In this document: positions 62,255 through 64,000 of the stretch, in pieces
Layout of the letters: every line of letters begins with the position of its first letter
How positions within the stretch are numbered: position 1 is the first letter of the stretch
Assembly: GCF_900109785.1 (NCBI RefSeq)
Contig: NZ_FOBH01000001.1
Location: forward strand, 1 to 64,000
From: Nitrosovibrio tenuis
GTDB lineage: Bacteria; Pseudomonadota; Gammaproteobacteria; Burkholderiales; Nitrosomonadaceae
Reading direction: 5' to 3'
Length of the DNA stretch: 64,000 nt
Made by a program: the position numbers and the translations under genes
Notes under the pieces: model-generated
What the model was told of the DNA's origin: nothing
The model's input: only the letters and a program-made list of their open reading frames with translations
Databases searched by the model: none

Positions 62255-63196
62255 ATGAGAAGCTCCCAGCCAACCGTCTCCGTCATTATCCCAACCTACA
62301 ATTGCGAATCTTATATCGTTGAGACGCTTGAAAGCATACTTGATCAAACTTTTAAAAATATTGAAATAATTGTAGTGGATGATGGTTCCACCGATCGGAC
62401 CTGCCAAATTGTGTCCTCGTATGGCGCGCTCGTGCGGCTCGTCACTCAATCGAACTCGGGCGTGTGCGCGGCACGTAACCGCGGAATCCGCGAAGCGGCG
62501 GGCAGATATCTCTGCCTGATGGACCACGATGACTACTGGTTTCCGGACAAACTTGCACTGCAGTTGGAAGAAATGGATGCGCATCCGGAGGTTGGCTTGG
62601 TGTACAGTACGTTTATCTGGTGGTGGCCCGATGCGGACGGGACCTTTCCCGATCCCGGAAGTTATAGGGTGCAACCGTACCCAGCTGGTATTGATGAGGA
62701 GTTCTCCGGCTGGATATACCACCTGCTCTTGCTTGATTGTTGGGTGTTGACCAGCTCAGCGTTAATACGGGCGGAGGTGTTCGATAAATGCGGTGTGTTT
62801 GACGAATCTCTGCCTTACAGCGAGGACTGGGACCTTTGGTTGCGCATTTCCAGGGAGTATCCGTTTATAAAGGTGAAAAAACCGCTAACCCTATATCGTC
62901 AACATCCCCGGCAGGGAAATCTCATACCAAGAAATACAGACTATCGCACCGAATTATTAGTCAGGTCAGCCACGAAGTGGGGGCTATGCAGCCGTGATGG
63001 ACGTTGTATTTCAAAACGTGAATTCAGACAGACTATCGCTCGCTACCACAAGGATTTCGGTATTAGACACCTTGCGTCGGGCAACCTGAAAATAGCAAAT
63101 CGTTCTTTCCTGAAGTCCTGGCTGAAATCCCCCTTCGGATTGAAGAGTCTTTTATATATTCCCGCCGGGCTATTTGGCTGGAGACCGAAATGGTAA
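62255..63196 (+). CDS. Family 2 glycosyltransferase
   Basis: 313 residues. VSVIIPTYNCESYIVETLES, IEIIVVDDGSTDRTCQIV, LCLMDHDDYWFPDK (DXD-like) and SEDWDLWLRISREYPF (ED late motif) define GT2. It is divergent from the flippase. The gap 62021-62254 is the divergent promoter region; I see no clear elements. Confidence 0.87.
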   Translation: MRSSQPTVSVIIPTYNCESYIVETLESILDQTFKNIEIIVVDDGSTDRTCQIVSSYGALVRLVTQSNSGVCAARNRGIREAAGRYLCLMDHDDYWFPDKLALQLEEMDAHPEVGLVYSTFIWWWPDADGTFPDPGSYRVQPYPAGIDEEFSGWIYHLLLLDCWVLTSSALIRAEVFDKCGVFDESLPYSEDWDLWLRISREYPFIKVKKPLTLYRQHPRQGNLIPRNTDYRTELLVRSATKWGLCSRDGRCISKREFRQTIARYHKDFGIRHLASGNLKIANRSFLKSWLKSPFGLKSLLYIPAGLFGWRPKW

Positions 63197-63334
63197 TAAC
63201 ACAGACCTCCTCACGAATGGAATTCGACCATTCATATCCTCGTCTTCTCAACCTGGCGCATCCCGTCCTTCAAAGCTACCGTCGCACCTCGGTAGAGCTA
63301 GCCCAGAGGTTTTGTCGACAGTTTATGCATAATC

Positions 63335-64000
63335 ATGGCTAATTTTGACGTATTCAACGGCGATGCTGACGGGATATGCGCGTTGCATCAACTCCGGCTG
63401 GCCGAACCGAGGGACAGCGTATTGATTACAGGCGTTAAACGGGACATTGATTTATTGAAGAAGGTTCGCGCGTCTGATGGTGATCGAATCACCGCCCTCG
63501 ATATTTCCCTGGATAAGAATCGCGACTCCCTTCAAAACCTGTTGGGGCAAGGCGCGCAAATAACTTACGTCGACCACCACTTTGCCGGTGACATTCCACA
63601 CCATCCAGCGTTAAATGCAATAATCAATCCCTCTTCGGGTGTTTGTACCAGCTCGCTGGTGGATGAGCTGCTGCAGGGCCAGTTCCGGATCTGGGCTGTG
63701 GTGGCTGCGTTCGGAGACAATTCACCAGGATGCGCCACGCGTCTGGCGGCATTCCTGAATGTAAGCAGTGATGATCTGGACCTGCTTGCCGAGCTGGGGG
63801 CTTGCCTCAACTATAATGCTTATGGGGATACTGTGAATGATCTGTTTTTTCATCCCGCCGAGCTGTATCGCTGCCTGCATGCCTATTCCAACCCGTTCGA
63901 CTTTATAAAGGCAGAAACCGTATTCCCGATCCTTAAACGGGGTTACACAGCCGATATCGCCATGGCACAAGCAGAACAGCCGGCCTGGACATACTCGGGC
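63335..64000 (+). CDS. DHH-family phosphoesterase, 5' part (runs off the window)
   Basis: 222 codons are open to the end of the window from ATG 63335, with no stop. FDVFNGDADGICALHQLRLA is the first DHH motif (N-G-D-A-D-G), ALDISLDKN the second, and ITYVDHHFAGD the DHH motif proper; these bind two metals. Members hydrolyse cyclic or linear phosphodiesters or oligonucleotides. The rest of the gene lies outside. Its role next to surface polysaccharide genes is unclear; it may belong to the next region. Confidence 0.8.
   Translation, partial: MANFDVFNGDADGICALHQLRLAEPRDSVLITGVKRDIDLLKKVRASDGDRITALDISLDKNRDSLQNLLGQGAQITYVDHHFAGDIPHHPALNAIINPSSGVCTSSLVDELLQGQFRIWAVVAAFGDNSPGCATRLAAFLNVSSDDLDLLAELGACLNYNAYGDTVNDLFFHPAELYRCLHAYSNPFDFIKAETVFPILKRGYTADIAMAQAEQPAWTYSG

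Noticed and set aside
1-64000. CRISPR arrays, insertion sequences, rRNA genes
   Set aside because: No regular direct repeats with spacers, no transposase-like protein and no rRNA sequence were seen.

Overview
The window looks like a chromosomal segment of a betaproteobacterium of the Nitrosomonadales (a Nitrosospira-like ammonia oxidiser is my best guess). This is inferred from the EpsL-D-E-F-G plus exosortase B (XrtB)/EpsI arrangement, PEP-CTERM proteins ending in VPEPETYA plus an Arg-rich tail, PrsT, the two exosortase-A-associated hydrolases and the moderate GC content. No 16S rRNA or other definitive marker is present. Nearly the whole window makes, polymerises, exports, modifies or anchors to a cell-surface polysaccharide.

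Layout. (1) 1-19.7 kb, + strand: the tail of a lipid-linked sugar transferase, then epsL, epsD, epsE, epsF, epsG, a decayed VanZ-like gene on the opposite strand, xrtB-epsI, GDP-fucose synthesis (gmd, fcl), a Wzx-type flippase, a Wzy-like polymerase, five glycosyltransferases including a WecG/TagA type, and a secreted glycosidase. A strong hairpin terminator closes this block. (2) 19.7-23.6 kb: a 1048-residue secreted beta-helix protein on the - strand. Its long leader begins with a clear c-di-GMP-I (GEMM) riboswitch. A divergent promoter serves wecB. (3) 23.6-34.7 kb: sugar-nucleotide genes wecB, galE, manC, a small PEP-CTERM protein with its terminator, a tRNA-Val(GAC), an RluF/RsuA-type pseudouridine synthase, the dTDP-rhamnose operon rfbBDAC and a fatty acid desaturase.

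(4) 34.8-45.7 kb: PrsT (- strand), tviB-tviC for UDP-GalNAc uronate, a small TPR protein, and a - strand mini-operon of GNAT-like protein, acyl carrier protein and exosortase-A-associated hydrolases 2 and 1. A 517-residue beta-propeller-like PEP-CTERM protein follows. (5) 46-51.4 kb: GT2 with membrane anchor, WbqC, ArnE-like DMT protein, WecE-type aminotransferase and an ArnT-like GT39. Together they look like a polyprenyl-phosphate amino-sugar modification pathway. (6) 51.4-63.2 kb: exosortase-A-type GT4 genes, a PaaK-like adenylating enzyme, methyltransferase-like genes, several glycosyltransferases and a second flippase, with mixed strands. (7) The right edge holds the 5' part of a DHH-family phosphoesterase that runs out of the window.

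How it fits together. EpsE/F/G, Wzx and Wzy form a Wzx/Wzy-type export line fed by GDP-fucose, GDP-mannose, dTDP-rhamnose, UDP-Gal, UDP-ManNAc and UDP-GalNAcA. XrtB/EpsI would process PEP-CTERM proteins. Accessory genes normally tied to exosortase A (PrsT, hydrolases 1 and 2, ACP, GT4, PaaK-like) are also present, although xrtA and prsK/prsR are not in view. c-di-GMP probably controls the secreted beta-helix protein through the riboswitch.
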